Assembly: GCA_035497735.1 (NCBI GenBank)
Contig: DATJCX010000047.1
Span: 1-64,000 of the forward strand
Direction: 5' to 3'
Origin: Brumimicrobium sp035497735
GTDB taxonomy: Bacteria; Bacteroidota; Bacteroidia; Flavobacteriales_D; Crocinitomicaceae
DNA length: 64,000 nt
Part shown: positions 18,122 through 27,071 of the stretch, in pieces
Numbering within the stretch: position 1 is the stretch's first letter
How the letters are laid out: every line of letters starts with the position of its first letter
Translations under genes and position numbers: made by a program
The notes under the pieces: model-generated
Told to the model about the DNA's origin: nothing
Database searches by the model: none
Seen by the model: the letters and a program-made list of their open reading frames with translations, nothing else

Positions 18122-19372
18122 TCATTCATTGCAATGCAAAGTAAAAACAACTATTTCGGGTAGCATTCCAATTCTTCCTGCAAAACCTAAAAAACCGAAT
18201 CCTTTACTTACAAATAGATATCTGTTGTTCTCTTGGTAAAGTCCCAACCATCTTTTGTAACGGTACTTTGCTGGACTCCATTCCCAACCAGGAATACTTA
18301 CGCCAACTTGAAATCCGTGGGTGTGTCCGCTTAGAGTTAAATCGAATTGCTTGCTGTGATTTCTAATTTCATATTCCCAATGATCGGGATCGTGACTCAT
18401 TAAGATGTTAAATCTATCCTCTTCGGTGTTGGCTATGGCTTCTGGAATTTTTCCATATTGCGGAAAGGGCCCCGTTCCCCAATTTTCCACACCGATTAAG
18501 TCAATAGTGTCTATATCATTTGAAATCTGGACGCTTTCATTATTTAGTAACTGAAAGTCTGCGTCTTTATATATCTGTTCTATAAGCAATAGGTTTTCTA
18601 CACGCTCCTCAGGTGTGTCGAATTGAATATAATCTCCATAATCGTGATTTCCTAAAACAGCAAACTTACCGTATTTTGCTTTTAAGTCTTTTAGTAAGCC
18701 AACGTAGGGTAGAGCTTCAATAGAGCGGTTGTTGACCAAATCTCCAGTGAAAAGAATAATATCTGGATTCGCTTTATTGATTAAAGCCAAACCTTCCTTT
18801 ACTTTTTCGAAATCATCAAAACTCCCCGCATGAAAGTCGGAAAACTGAACAACTTTAAGACCTTCGAATGATTTTGGTAAACGCTTTAAATAAAGATGGA
18901 CTTGTTTTTCGTGAAACGCATATTTTCCTTTAGTAACAGCATAAACAGAACCTAAAAGTGGGAGAGAAGCTGCACCGAGCGATAGTTTTCTAACAAAATC
19001 CCTTCTGTCTGGCATTACAACTAGTCCGGTAGCCTTTGTGATTTTCTTCTTTGCAAACCAGCCAAATCTATAGATATCTTCTAGAAACAGAATTAGACCA
19101 GCGACAATTTTAACAACGATAAAGCCAAAACCTAAACCAAATATAAGGTTGAGCCATAAAACACCATTGTATATTTCTTTTGAACCCCTCACATATTGTG
19201 CAATACCTCCAGAAATAAAAAAGAGTGTAGACAATGGAAGTAGCCATTTGAAAATTTGAAAATATTTCTTGGGTGCAGTTCTTCTATAGCCTCGCCATAA
19301 ATACGTGTCTAAGAGGAAAAATATACTTAGAATGATGAAAAAAAAGATAATATGCCTATAGCTTAACTGCAT
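18122..19372 (-). CDS. Membrane-anchored metallophosphoesterase (YaeI/YkuE-like)
   Basis: 416 residues. Three or four hydrophobic helices occupy residues 5-110, then a calcineurin-type domain with all five blocks: DFHAGSFDD, GDLVNNRS, GNHDYGDY, SHDPDHWE and SGHTHGFQVG. These hold the two-metal phosphoesterase centre. An internal DRRDFVRKLSLGAASL segment at about 124-139 looks like a twin-arginine signal, as if an exported phosphoesterase had gained an N-terminal membrane unit; this fusion is common in Bacteroidota. YaeI-like enzymes act on membrane lipids or phosphoesters; the substrate here is unknown. Confidence 0.88.
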   Translation of the reverse strand: MQLSYRHIIFFFIILSIFFLLDTYLWRGYRRTAPKKYFQIFKWLLPLSTLFFISGGIAQYVRGSKEIYNGVLWLNLIFGLGFGFIVVKIVAGLILFLEDIYRFGWFAKKKITKATGLVVMPDRRDFVRKLSLGAASLPLLGSVYAVTKGKYAFHEKQVHLYLKRLPKSFEGLKVVQFSDFHAGSFDDFEKVKEGLALINKANPDIILFTGDLVNNRSIEALPYVGLLKDLKAKYGKFAVLGNHDYGDYIQFDTPEERVENLLLIEQIYKDADFQLLNNESVQISNDIDTIDLIGVENWGTGPFPQYGKIPEAIANTEEDRFNILMSHDPDHWEYEIRNHSKQFDLTLSGHTHGFQVGVSIPGWEWSPAKYRYKRWLGLYQENNRYLFVSKGFGFLGFAGRIGMLPEIVVFTLHCNE

Positions 19373-19468
19373 TTTTTAAAATTTACACAAAGATATCAAA
19401 CATAAAAACAATAAGCTACCAGAATAGTTCATCGGAAGATAGAATTCTTAAAATAAATAGCGATTTGC

Positions 19469-20572
19469 TTATTTTCTCTTTCTTTTTGTCTTTATCTTTT
19501 TACTAGGTAAAATGGCACTTTTCGAAGTTGATTTCGCATTATTTTTCTTTGCTTTCTTTTGCTTTTTTTCCTTTTTTCCCTTGGTATTGTTTTGGTCAAG
19601 ATCATCCGGCATCATTGCACGGTGTTTTCCACCATCGATAGGAGCTGAAGCGTCAGAAGGGTTTTCCCATTTATTCTTAACAGGTACATTTACCACTGAA
19701 TCAAGTTCAGCATCGTAAGCTTTCAATTGAATCTTTTCAGGCGTATCTTTATTGATGGCGATGATATCTTCTTTTAGCGTCCAATTATTCCCGTCCCATT
19801 CGTAGGCGTCATACGACATGTCTGGAACATAGTATTCTCTAAATTCCTTCATCGTAGGCGATTCTGGAGAAAGATGGTCGAATATGATTTTATTTCTTTG
19901 CTTATCAAACTTTAATGACATTGTAGATTCTGCAGAATGTTCAAAAATAATACGTGTAGCTCTGTTTTTATTAGAATCAAAGATAGGCGCACCAAATGTT
20001 GGTTTATTTCCTACAAAATGAAGTACGTCGATTAATTTGATTGCACTTCTTTGATTGTTGGCGTCGTAACCAAGTAAGGTATAGTAAGTTTTGTTTCTCT
20101 TTTTAACGTCCACTACATCGTAGTACAAAGCACCATACCAGTTATTTGGACCAATTGGGTCGTATTGTATTCCGTATAGATTTTGTTTTTCTCTTTCGAG
20201 CTCTATAACAGTCACCTTACCACGTCTTTCATCTTTTTTTAGAATAAAAGAATAGTAATTGTGAGAAAAGTCTTCTTGCTGTGTATTCCAAGTAATGATG
20301 CGCACCAATTGATCTTGGGAATGGATTTTTCCAACAGAACGTAGTGAACTAAATGGATACTCGAAAGCTCCATCTATTTCTAGGGCTTTCTTAAATTCCT
20401 TTTTAAATTTATTGTTTAACTCAAATAAACGACCGTCATTTGTTTTGACACTTCTTAATTCATTTAAGAGTGTATTCAATTTTTCTTCCGTTTTTCGTAA
20501 AGCATTCTCATTTCCTTGGGCTAAAATACCGAAGGTGAAAAAGGTAAATAAAATTAAAAGAAATTTCTCCAT
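19469..20572 (-). CDS. Exported protein of unknown function with a basic C-terminal tail
   Basis: 367 residues from the ATG at 20570-20572, which begins a signal peptide (MEKFLLILFTFFTFGILAQ). The frame continues 32 codons upstream, but those residues have no support. The body is a mixed alpha/beta region with LYGIQYDPIGPNNWYGALYY and YTLLGYDANNQRSAIKLIDV, a pattern I have seen in uncharacterised flavobacterial exported proteins. The last 45 residues are almost all Lys, Asn, Ser and Arg, ending KTKRKRK, and may bind nucleic acid, LPS or acidic glycans. No catalytic motif is visible. It is transcribed downstream of, but separated by a terminator from, the subtilase gene. Confidence 0.7.
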   Translation of the reverse strand: MEKFLLILFTFFTFGILAQGNENALRKTEEKLNTLLNELRSVKTNDGRLFELNNKFKKEFKKALEIDGAFEYPFSSLRSVGKIHSQDQLVRIITWNTQQEDFSHNYYSFILKKDERRGKVTVIELEREKQNLYGIQYDPIGPNNWYGALYYDVVDVKKRNKTYYTLLGYDANNQRSAIKLIDVLHFVGNKPTFGAPIFDSNKNRATRIIFEHSAESTMSLKFDKQRNKIIFDHLSPESPTMKEFREYYVPDMSYDAYEWDGNNWTLKEDIIAINKDTPEKIQLKAYDAELDSVVNVPVKNKWENPSDASAPIDGGKHRAMMPDDLDQNNTKGKKEKKQKKAKKNNAKSTSKSAILPSKKIKTKRKRK

Positions 20573-20658
20573 GAATGTATAACGTTTGGTGAGCCTATTT
20601 GTTACAATTTGAATGCCGAAAAATCGACGGAAATAAACGGGCAAGTAAAAATAATAAA

Positions 20659-20684
20659 AAAAGAGCACCTTTCGATGCTCTTTT
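20659..20684 (-). terminator. Intrinsic terminator of the subtilase gene
   Basis: A nine-base stem (20659-20667 pairing with 20676-20684, arm AAAAGAGCA) with an eight-base loop. On the minus strand it is followed by a T-rich run. It lies about 20 bases past the subtilase stop. Confidence 0.8.
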
Positions 20685-20704
20685 ACTTTATTAGATTAAA
20701 CTTT

Positions 20705-23470
20705 CTATTGCGTTACACTCACCTTATGTGTAGCTATTAACGCTCCGTCTTTGTTGTAAATATGGAAGTAATAGATTCCAGTACTCCAGTTTTTAACATC
20801 TATGGTTGAGTTACCGTTAAGTAAACTTTCTTCTGTTAACTTTTGTCCTGTACTGGTGTAAATAATTACTTTAGCTAGGTCTGCAAATTTTGTGTTTATT
20901 GTAATAAAATCATTTGCTGGGTTAGGGTAGATGTTAACTAACTTTTCTATTTCATCTGAACTTATCCCTAAATCACTTCCTGTAATTTCAACACAGAAAT
21001 CTTCAACTTCTCCATAAAGGAAATCGTTACAAACTGAAGGTAAACTACTATTTGCATCACCTTGATATGACATCTGAACTCTCATTCTCGTGCTACCAAG
21101 CGTTGCATTCGTAGGAATAGTGAAGTTGCCAGTAACTTCTCCTGTACTTGGAGTTGCTTGATCGTAAACTAATTCAGCGTTAGAAAAAGAACCATCTTGA
21201 TTCAAGTCTACCCAAACTCTTGTCAGTTCTGGTAAGCCTTGCCCTGCGAATCCTGGAGTTAACTTAAAGGTTTGTACCTCACCTTGCTGGAATGAAAGGT
21301 TAGATTCATGAAGTCGGTATCCATTGTCGTCTCCAGAAGTATAAGTAGTTCCGTTGATTTCAATTTTCTCTATCCATTCATTTTGCTTTCCTAGAAGCGC
21401 ATATGGTTTTTCGTTGTTATTGATAGCGTTTACGATCGTGTTTCCATTTGCTTGACTAATCATGATTGCAGGAATGGTGACACTATTGTTATTTCCGCCC
21501 ATTTCAATAGGTTGTCCTGCTACATTATTGATAACCACTACTGCTGTTGCTCCAGCATTTTGTGCTCTTAGCGCTTTATCAGCGAAGTTACAAGTACCTC
21601 TATATACAACTGCAATGTTTCCGTTAATTTCTGCAGCATTTACCAAAGCATTACACCCTTCAGTTGGATTGCTACTTCCGTCATTTACCAATACTAATTC
21701 TCCGTAAGCATAACCATTACCAACTGTTCCACCAAAATTTGAAGTTGGCACATAGCTGTAGTTTCCAGCAATTGGCGCAGGATTTTTAATGCTAAATGCT
21801 GTTGCTCCATTATTTGCTGTTACTGTACAATATGTTAAATCAATACAGTTACCACATTCAATAGTTTTGAAGTTGTAAACAGACGAAGGAGAATCTGTAT
21901 CATCATTACATGCACTAGATATTTTGTATTCGTAGCGCGTACAGTTTGTTAAGTTGCTAATCGTTAGTGTATTGTCGCTGGTTAAGTATTCAGTCCATTC
22001 TGTAGTTCCTGACTCTCTTATGGAAATCGTGTACTCTTCAACATCTTCTACCGTATTGAATGCTATTGTTACATTGTTTTCTCCAATTGAACTTGTAGAA
22101 ATACCAGAAGGTGACATACAAGAATTACAAATATCTTCCATCAATAAATCAAGTGAATTTTTCGCATTAATTCTTCCACCAGATTTAACTCTTTGAATTA
22201 AATGAGCAGTTTGATCTACACCGTTTATTAAAGCATTTCTAACCATATCTGCAGTTCCTTGTGGGTCAGTTATGGCCATAATGTCAATATTGCTACAAGG
22301 AGCGCTGTATAAAAGTCCAACTAGCCCTGCGGTTAAAGGACAAGCAAAAGAAGTTCCTGATGTTGTTGTATAGCCATTATTGGGAGCAGTTGTACGAACT
22401 GAAGAACCCGGAGCTGCAACGTCAATTGTGTTAACACCATAACCAGCGAAATCGATTACGTCGTTTGAATTGGTTGCTGTTACACCAATCATGTATTGAC
22501 TTTCGCAACCGGTAGGAACATCACCCGTATTGTCAACATTCCAATTGTTATTTGTTGTTGCTCCAAGGTTTAATATCCCAGCTTCGCCTAAATCGTCGTA
22601 AAAACTACACCAAATAGGGTAACTGTTTGGATTTCCACCATCCACACCCCATGAAGCACTTGTTGCTACAACGAAAGCTCCTTCTTCTCCATTGGTTTGA
22701 TTCCATTTAATTCGGGCTTGTAGTGCGTAATTGTATGCTGAAATAATATTTGATTCTGTAAAAGGGGAGTCATATCCTGCAATGTCCATGATTTTAATAC
22801 TCCAGTTTATTCCTGTAACCCCCACACCATTATTTCCTGTGGCGCCAATCATACCGGCACAACTCGTTCCGTGAGAACCTGTACCGATATTGTCATTGTT
22901 TGAAGAAACATTCCAACCGTTGTAGTCGTCAACATATCCGTTTCCGTCATCGTCAATTCCATTTCCAGGTATTTCACCTTGATTCTTCCAATGATTAGCT
23001 GTTAGGTCATTATGGGTTAAATCTGCACTTTCAATTAACGCAACTACGATATCGTGTCCGCCTGCAGTTTGTCCGCCTGTCGTAATTTCCCAAGCCAACT
23101 CTGAGTCTATATTTTGGTGGTGCCATTGATTTGTATATTGAGGGTCGTTTGGCGCTTCTCTTAATTCTACAAATCTATCTTCTTGGGCGTATAAAACTGA
23201 ATTAATTTTTAATAATTCATTAATGACATCAGTTGTATTACATACTTTGTCATTGAATTTTAATAGCCAAATATCTGAAGACATGGAAAGTGCTTTATCT
23301 ACTTTCACTTCGTATTGAGCTGGGAGTTTTCGTTCTAAAAAAAATGGCTCTTCGCCTCTTAGCATTTTAATCATTACATGATTGCTGACTGCTTTTGGGT
23401 CTTTGCTTGCTACTTGTCCAATAGATGGATAAGCTATTAATAGCAAGAGTAAAATAAAAATTGGTTTCAT
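20705..23470 (-). CDS. Secreted S8 subtilisin-like protease with PA, FN3, GEVED and T9SS domains
   Basis: 921 residues from the ATG at 23468-23470, which opens the signal peptide MKPIFILLLLLIAYPSIGQ; an upstream frame of 30 codons is not supported. The S8 domain has the His motif SHGTSCAGM (H200) and Ser motif SGTSFACP (S374). The usual Asp position reads VVALIESADLTHNDL, so a Glu (E147) stands where Asp is expected. After the protease come a fibronectin type III-like segment, a PA-type insert (VVYRGTCNFADKALRAQNAG), a GEVED domain (YGEVEDFCVEI) and a T9SS type A sorting domain from NIYPNPANDF. Its likely role is extracellular protein breakdown, if the variant site is active. Confidence 0.9.
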   Translation of the reverse strand: MKPIFILLLLLIAYPSIGQVASKDPKAVSNHVMIKMLRGEEPFFLERKLPAQYEVKVDKALSMSSDIWLLKFNDKVCNTTDVINELLKINSVLYAQEDRFVELREAPNDPQYTNQWHHQNIDSELAWEITTGGQTAGGHDIVVALIESADLTHNDLTANHWKNQGEIPGNGIDDDGNGYVDDYNGWNVSSNNDNIGTGSHGTSCAGMIGATGNNGVGVTGINWSIKIMDIAGYDSPFTESNIISAYNYALQARIKWNQTNGEEGAFVVATSASWGVDGGNPNSYPIWCSFYDDLGEAGILNLGATTNNNWNVDNTGDVPTGCESQYMIGVTATNSNDVIDFAGYGVNTIDVAAPGSSVRTTAPNNGYTTTSGTSFACPLTAGLVGLLYSAPCSNIDIMAITDPQGTADMVRNALINGVDQTAHLIQRVKSGGRINAKNSLDLLMEDICNSCMSPSGISTSSIGENNVTIAFNTVEDVEEYTISIRESGTTEWTEYLTSDNTLTISNLTNCTRYEYKISSACNDDTDSPSSVYNFKTIECGNCIDLTYCTVTANNGATAFSIKNPAPIAGNYSYVPTSNFGGTVGNGYAYGELVLVNDGSSNPTEGCNALVNAAEINGNIAVVYRGTCNFADKALRAQNAGATAVVVINNVAGQPIEMGGNNNSVTIPAIMISQANGNTIVNAINNNEKPYALLGKQNEWIEKIEINGTTYTSGDDNGYRLHESNLSFQQGEVQTFKLTPGFAGQGLPELTRVWVDLNQDGSFSNAELVYDQATPSTGEVTGNFTIPTNATLGSTRMRVQMSYQGDANSSLPSVCNDFLYGEVEDFCVEITGSDLGISSDEIEKLVNIYPNPANDFITINTKFADLAKVIIYTSTGQKLTEESLLNGNSTIDVKNWSTGIYYFHIYNKDGALIATHKVSVTQ

Positions 23471-23547
23471 ATGGTTTATTAAAATTTTAAGTATTAATTC
23501 GTTAAATGTACATAATAAAATTTTAAAATAATCAAATGAAAAGAAAA

Positions 23548-23576
23548 AACAGCATAACAAGATTTGCTATGCTGTT
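23548..23576 (-). terminator. Intrinsic terminator of the 3-hydroxyacyl-CoA dehydrogenase gene
   Basis: A nine-base stem (23548-23556 with 23568-23576, arm AACAGCATA) with an 11-base loop, followed on the minus strand by TTTTTTC. It lies about 25 bases beyond the stop at 23600. Confidence 0.8.
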
Positions 23577-23599
23577 CCAAAAATAATATTGAAAGCTAA

Positions 23600-24493
23600 T
23601 TATTTCTTAAAGAAATCAGCTACAACCAGTTCTTTAGTTCCGTGACTCCAATTGTAGAATCCTTCACCAGATTTAACTCCTTTTTTACCAGCTGCTACCA
23701 TATTAACAAGTAGTGGACAAGGTGCATATTTTGGATTACCTAATCCAGTGTAAAGCACTTCCATAATTGCTAAACAAACATCTAGTCCGATAAAGTCTGC
23801 TAACTGAAGTGGTCCCATTGGATGCGCCATTCCTAATTTCATTACGGCATCAATTTCTTCAACTCCTGCAATTCCCTCATTTAAAGTGATAATTGCTTCG
23901 TTAATCATAGGCATCAAAATACGGTTTGCTACGAATCCAGGATAGTCGTTTACTTCAACAGGAACTTTGTTCAATGTCTTTGAAGTTTCCATAATGATGT
24001 TTGTTACTTCATCAGTTGTAGAGTATCCACGGATAATTTCAACCAATTTCATAACAGGAACCGGATTCATAAAGTGCATTCCGATTACTTTTTCTGGACG
24101 AGCAGTACATGCAGCAATTTTCGTTATAGAAATAGAAGATGTATTCGTTGCTAAAATAGCTTCTGGCTTTGCAGCTTTGTCTAATTGTTCAAATATTTTA
24201 AACTTTAGTGTTTCGTTTTCTGTTGCAGCTTCTACGATTAAGTCGGCTTGTCCAACACCTTCTTCCATTCCTGTGAATGTTTTTAAACGTCCTAATGTTG
24301 CTGCTTTTTCATCTGGTGTAATTTTTTCTTTAGCGACCATTCTATCAAGATTTTTCTCGATAGTTGCCATTCCTCTTTTCAGAGAGTCTTCAGAAATATC
24401 TACCAAAGAAACTTCATATCCAAATTGTGCGAAAACGTGGGCAATACCATTACCCATTGTTCCAGCGCCAATAACTGCTACTTTTTTTATCAT
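23600..24493 (-). CDS. 3-hydroxybutyryl-CoA dehydrogenase
   Basis: 297 residues, the full length of the short monofunctional family. The NAD-binding Rossmann motif is GAGTMGNGIAH at 9-19. The catalytic His-Glu pair is in GMHFMNPVPVMKLVEII (about H138 and E150), and the C-terminal dimer domain carries DYPGFVANRILMPMINEA and HPMGPLQLADFIGLDVC. The enzyme interconverts 3-hydroxyacyl-CoA and acetoacyl-CoA with NAD(P), in beta-oxidation, butyrate metabolism or aromatic breakdown (PaaH-like). No thiolase or crotonase is nearby, so the pathway is not set by context. It has its own terminator and is divergent from the glycosyltransferase. Confidence 0.94.
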   Translation of the reverse strand: MIKKVAVIGAGTMGNGIAHVFAQFGYEVSLVDISEDSLKRGMATIEKNLDRMVAKEKITPDEKAATLGRLKTFTGMEEGVGQADLIVEAATENETLKFKIFEQLDKAAKPEAILATNTSSISITKIAACTARPEKVIGMHFMNPVPVMKLVEIIRGYSTTDEVTNIIMETSKTLNKVPVEVNDYPGFVANRILMPMINEAIITLNEGIAGVEEIDAVMKLGMAHPMGPLQLADFIGLDVCLAIMEVLYTGLGNPKYAPCPLLVNMVAAGKKGVKSGEGFYNWSHGTKELVVADFFKK

Positions 24494-24653
24494 GATTTTT
24501 TGTAATTTTCAATAGTTTCCTACAAAAATAAAAATTTAACTTTGAATATGTAGAGGAGAAGGCGAAAGTTTTGAAATTGTTGGTGTAAATCATTTTCTAG
24601 GTGAAGCAATACTTATTTTTGCTGCTCCAACTTTTAATTTTCATCTATTCCGC

Positions 24654-24661
24654 TATCTTTA
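24654..24661 (+). promoter_or_regulatory. Candidate -7 element at the glycosyltransferase start
   Basis: TATCTTTA, one base off TAnnTTTG, four bases before the ATG at 24666. If used, the transcript would start at or within a few bases of the start codon. No -33 TTG at the usual distance. Confidence 0.35.
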
Positions 24662-24665
24662 CGAC

Positions 24666-25754
24666 ATGAAAATTGCGTTTTTATCTACTTTTTATCCATA
24701 TAGAGGAGGAATTGCCCAGTTCAATGGGGCGCTTTTTCGTGCTTTGGAAAAAGAACACGAAGTAAAGGCGTTTAATTTTTCATTACAATATCCCAAAATG
24801 CTATTTCCAGGAAAAACTCAATATGTAGCACCAGAAGATCATGCGGATAAAATTCCCACTGAAAGAACGTTAAATGCGGTCAATCCCTTTAGTTATCACC
24901 AAACTTTTAAGGCAATTAAAGAATACGCACCAGATGTTTTAATTATTGGTTATTGGATGCCTTTTATGGGACCATCTCTTGGATATGTAGCTGGAAAAAT
25001 GCAAGAATATACGCGTGTGATTTCTATTGTTCATAATGCTATTCCTCACGAACAGAGTTTTCTAGACAAACGACTTTCTAATTATTTCTTTAAAAGAAAT
25101 ACAGAATGCATTGCCTTATCTAATGCGGTTAAAAATGACATTCAAAGAAGTTACCCTTCTGTTCAGACAAAGGTGTTGTTACATCCTGTTTATGAGCATT
25201 TCGGGGAAGCTGTTAGTAGGATAGAGGCAAGCGAAAAGTTTGAGCTATCAGCCGATAAAAAGTACTTGTTATTCTTTGGTCTAATCAGAGATTACAAAGG
25301 ATTGGATAATTTGCTTCAGGCTTTACCTGCGCTTGATGAGAATGTTCATTTGATAGTAGCCGGTGAAGTTTATGGTAGTTTTGAAAAGTACCAAAAAATC
25401 ATAGATGAAAACAATATACAGGATAGGGTTCACTTGTTTCTGAACTATATTCCAGATGAAATGGTGAGTTTTTATTTTGCAATGGCTTCGGCTGTTATTT
25501 TACCATATAAGTCGGGAACACAGAGTGGAATTATCGCAATAGCACAACACTTTAATACGCCAGTTGTTGCAACGGATGTCGGCGGACTTTCGGAGTTCAT
25601 TCAAAATGAGTCTGATGGGCTAATTGTTCAAGCGGACAATCAAGCAGCATTAATTGGTGGAATACAAAAAGTGTTAGCAGCTACACCCAATAAGGATATA
25701 AATCAAGAAAAGGCATATTCCTGGGAAGACTTTGCTAAGGAAATTCTAGATTAA
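24666..25754 (+). CDS. Glycosyltransferase, GT4 family (GT-B fold)
   Basis: 362 residues. The N-terminal domain begins with a GT4-type donor loop (FLSTFYPYRGGIAQFNGAL), and the C-terminal domain has YLLFFGLIRDYKGLDNLLQA, HLIVAGEVYG and the nucleotide-sugar motif region AVILPYKSGTQSGIIAIAQ with the E-x7-E-like stretch around TDVGGLSEFIQ. GT4 enzymes transfer a sugar from a nucleotide donor with retention of configuration, typically in LPS, capsule or glycolipid synthesis. No polysaccharide cluster surrounds it, so the acceptor is unknown. Its stop is one base from the convergent MFS stop. There is no signal peptide, so it is cytoplasmic or membrane-associated. Confidence 0.92.
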   Translation: MKIAFLSTFYPYRGGIAQFNGALFRALEKEHEVKAFNFSLQYPKMLFPGKTQYVAPEDHADKIPTERTLNAVNPFSYHQTFKAIKEYAPDVLIIGYWMPFMGPSLGYVAGKMQEYTRVISIVHNAIPHEQSFLDKRLSNYFFKRNTECIALSNAVKNDIQRSYPSVQTKVLLHPVYEHFGEAVSRIEASEKFELSADKKYLLFFGLIRDYKGLDNLLQALPALDENVHLIVAGEVYGSFEKYQKIIDENNIQDRVHLFLNYIPDEMVSFYFAMASAVILPYKSGTQSGIIAIAQHFNTPVVATDVGGLSEFIQNESDGLIVQADNQAALIGGIQKVLAATPNKDINQEKAYSWEDFAKEILD

Positions 25755-25755
25755 G

Positions 25756-26979
25756 TTATTCTTTGTCTTTGATAGGCATCTTCTTTTTAACCACGTAAAA
25801 TCCAATTATCACCAAGATGAGAATAATCAAATTCGTCCACCACAAGTGGTTAAAAGTGTAGTTTTCAATTAATTGAGTAGCTGTAAAAGGCATCACAACA
25901 AAAGCCAAAGAAATACTCAGCCCTTGTAAGCCCATGTAGGAACCTCTATTTTTGTCTGTAGAACGTCTTGCGGCAACTGTTGACATAAACGGCATTACGA
26001 GTAATTCAGAAACACTCAATAAAGCCATAGACAAAAATATTGAAATTAGACTTATGTCAATCAACAACCAAGCAAAAGATAACAGTAGAATAAAAGAACC
26101 GATTACAAGATTTGTATAGGTATTAAATTTATTGTCAGCCCATTGTACAATTGGCATTTCAGTTAGAAAAACCAGTATTCCGTTGGAAGCTAAGATAAGT
26201 CCAATGGTTGCTTTACTTAGGTTCAATTCTTGCTCATAAAACATCGGTAAAATGGTAAATAATTGGAAGAATGCACAAGCATAAAGGAAGGTGAAAAAAC
26301 TGAAGAATATAAACCAATAATCCTTATAAGGTGTACCTTGGTTTTGAGTAGTATCTAGTGTTTCAACAGGCTTTGGTTTTGCCTCGTTTCTTTTTTCTCT
26401 TTTAAAGAAATACCAAAAGAAAACAATCGCAGCCATAAAACTAGCCATTGAATTTCCGTAGAATAACCAAGTATAAGAAATCGTTGCTAAGAATCCACCC
26501 AATGCAGGTCCAAATGAGAAACCTAGATTAATCGCCATTCTGTTTAAAGAGAATGACCTTGTTAGATTTCCAGGTCTTGCATAACTAGCGATAGCGGCAG
26601 AGTTTGCAGGACGAAAACATTCATTGATAAAACTTAAAATAAGAATTGCAGTTGACATTCCAACGACGGTTTCAATACCTGAAAGAACGATAAAGATAGG
26701 CGCTGCAAGCAGTAGACTAAAGAATTGAATGTAAAAAGCACCTATTTTATCAGTTAACCAACCGCCAACAACAGAGCCGAGTAGCCCACCAATTCCAAAG
26801 AAACTCATAACGATACCCGCTTGTGCTGTTGTGAAATGTAATTCTGAAACCAAGTAAACGGTCAGGAAAGGAATCACCATTCCACCGATACGATTTAGTA
26901 ACATGACAAGCGACAACATCCAAGAATCAGTGGACAACCCCTGAAAGGAAGAACGATATGATAAGTAAAACTTTTTCAT
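25756..26979 (-). CDS. Major facilitator superfamily transporter
   Basis: 407 residues from the ATG at 26977-26979 (MKKFYLSYRSSF); an upstream TTG is less likely. Twelve hydrophobic segments are visible in two groups of six around a charged central loop (KREKRNEAKPKPVETLDTTQ). The MFS signature after helix 2 is GGWLTDKIGAFYIQ, with a partial repeat, VQWADNKFNTYTN, in the second half. The layout resembles drug/proton antiporters of the MdtH/YceL kind, but substrate cannot be predicted. The gene is convergent with the glycosyltransferase, the stops nearly touching. Confidence 0.9.
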   Translation of the reverse strand: MKKFYLSYRSSFQGLSTDSWMLSLVMLLNRIGGMVIPFLTVYLVSELHFTTAQAGIVMSFFGIGGLLGSVVGGWLTDKIGAFYIQFFSLLLAAPIFIVLSGIETVVGMSTAILILSFINECFRPANSAAIASYARPGNLTRSFSLNRMAINLGFSFGPALGGFLATISYTWLFYGNSMASFMAAIVFFWYFFKREKRNEAKPKPVETLDTTQNQGTPYKDYWFIFFSFFTFLYACAFFQLFTILPMFYEQELNLSKATIGLILASNGILVFLTEMPIVQWADNKFNTYTNLVIGSFILLLSFAWLLIDISLISIFLSMALLSVSELLVMPFMSTVAARRSTDKNRGSYMGLQGLSISLAFVVMPFTATQLIENYTFNHLWWTNLIILILVIIGFYVVKKKMPIKDKE

Positions 26980-26990
26980 TGAAAATCTTG

Positions 26991-26998
26991 CAAAGATA
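26991..26998 (-). promoter_or_regulatory. Candidate -7 element of the MFS gene
   Basis: Minus strand TATCTTTG, an exact match to TAnnTTTG, 11 bases before the ATG. The predicted leader would be about five bases. No clear -33 TTG. Confidence 0.45.
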
Positions 26999-27071
26999 CG
27001 CAATCAATTGACAATAGAAGAAGGTGTATTTTACAATTCTGAATTTTTAACTTTTTAAAATATATCCTGAA

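Noticed and set aside
23967..24515. 182-codon plus-strand frame opposite the dehydrogenase
   Set aside because: Antisense to a complete, well-conserved enzyme; composition is typical of a shadow frame.
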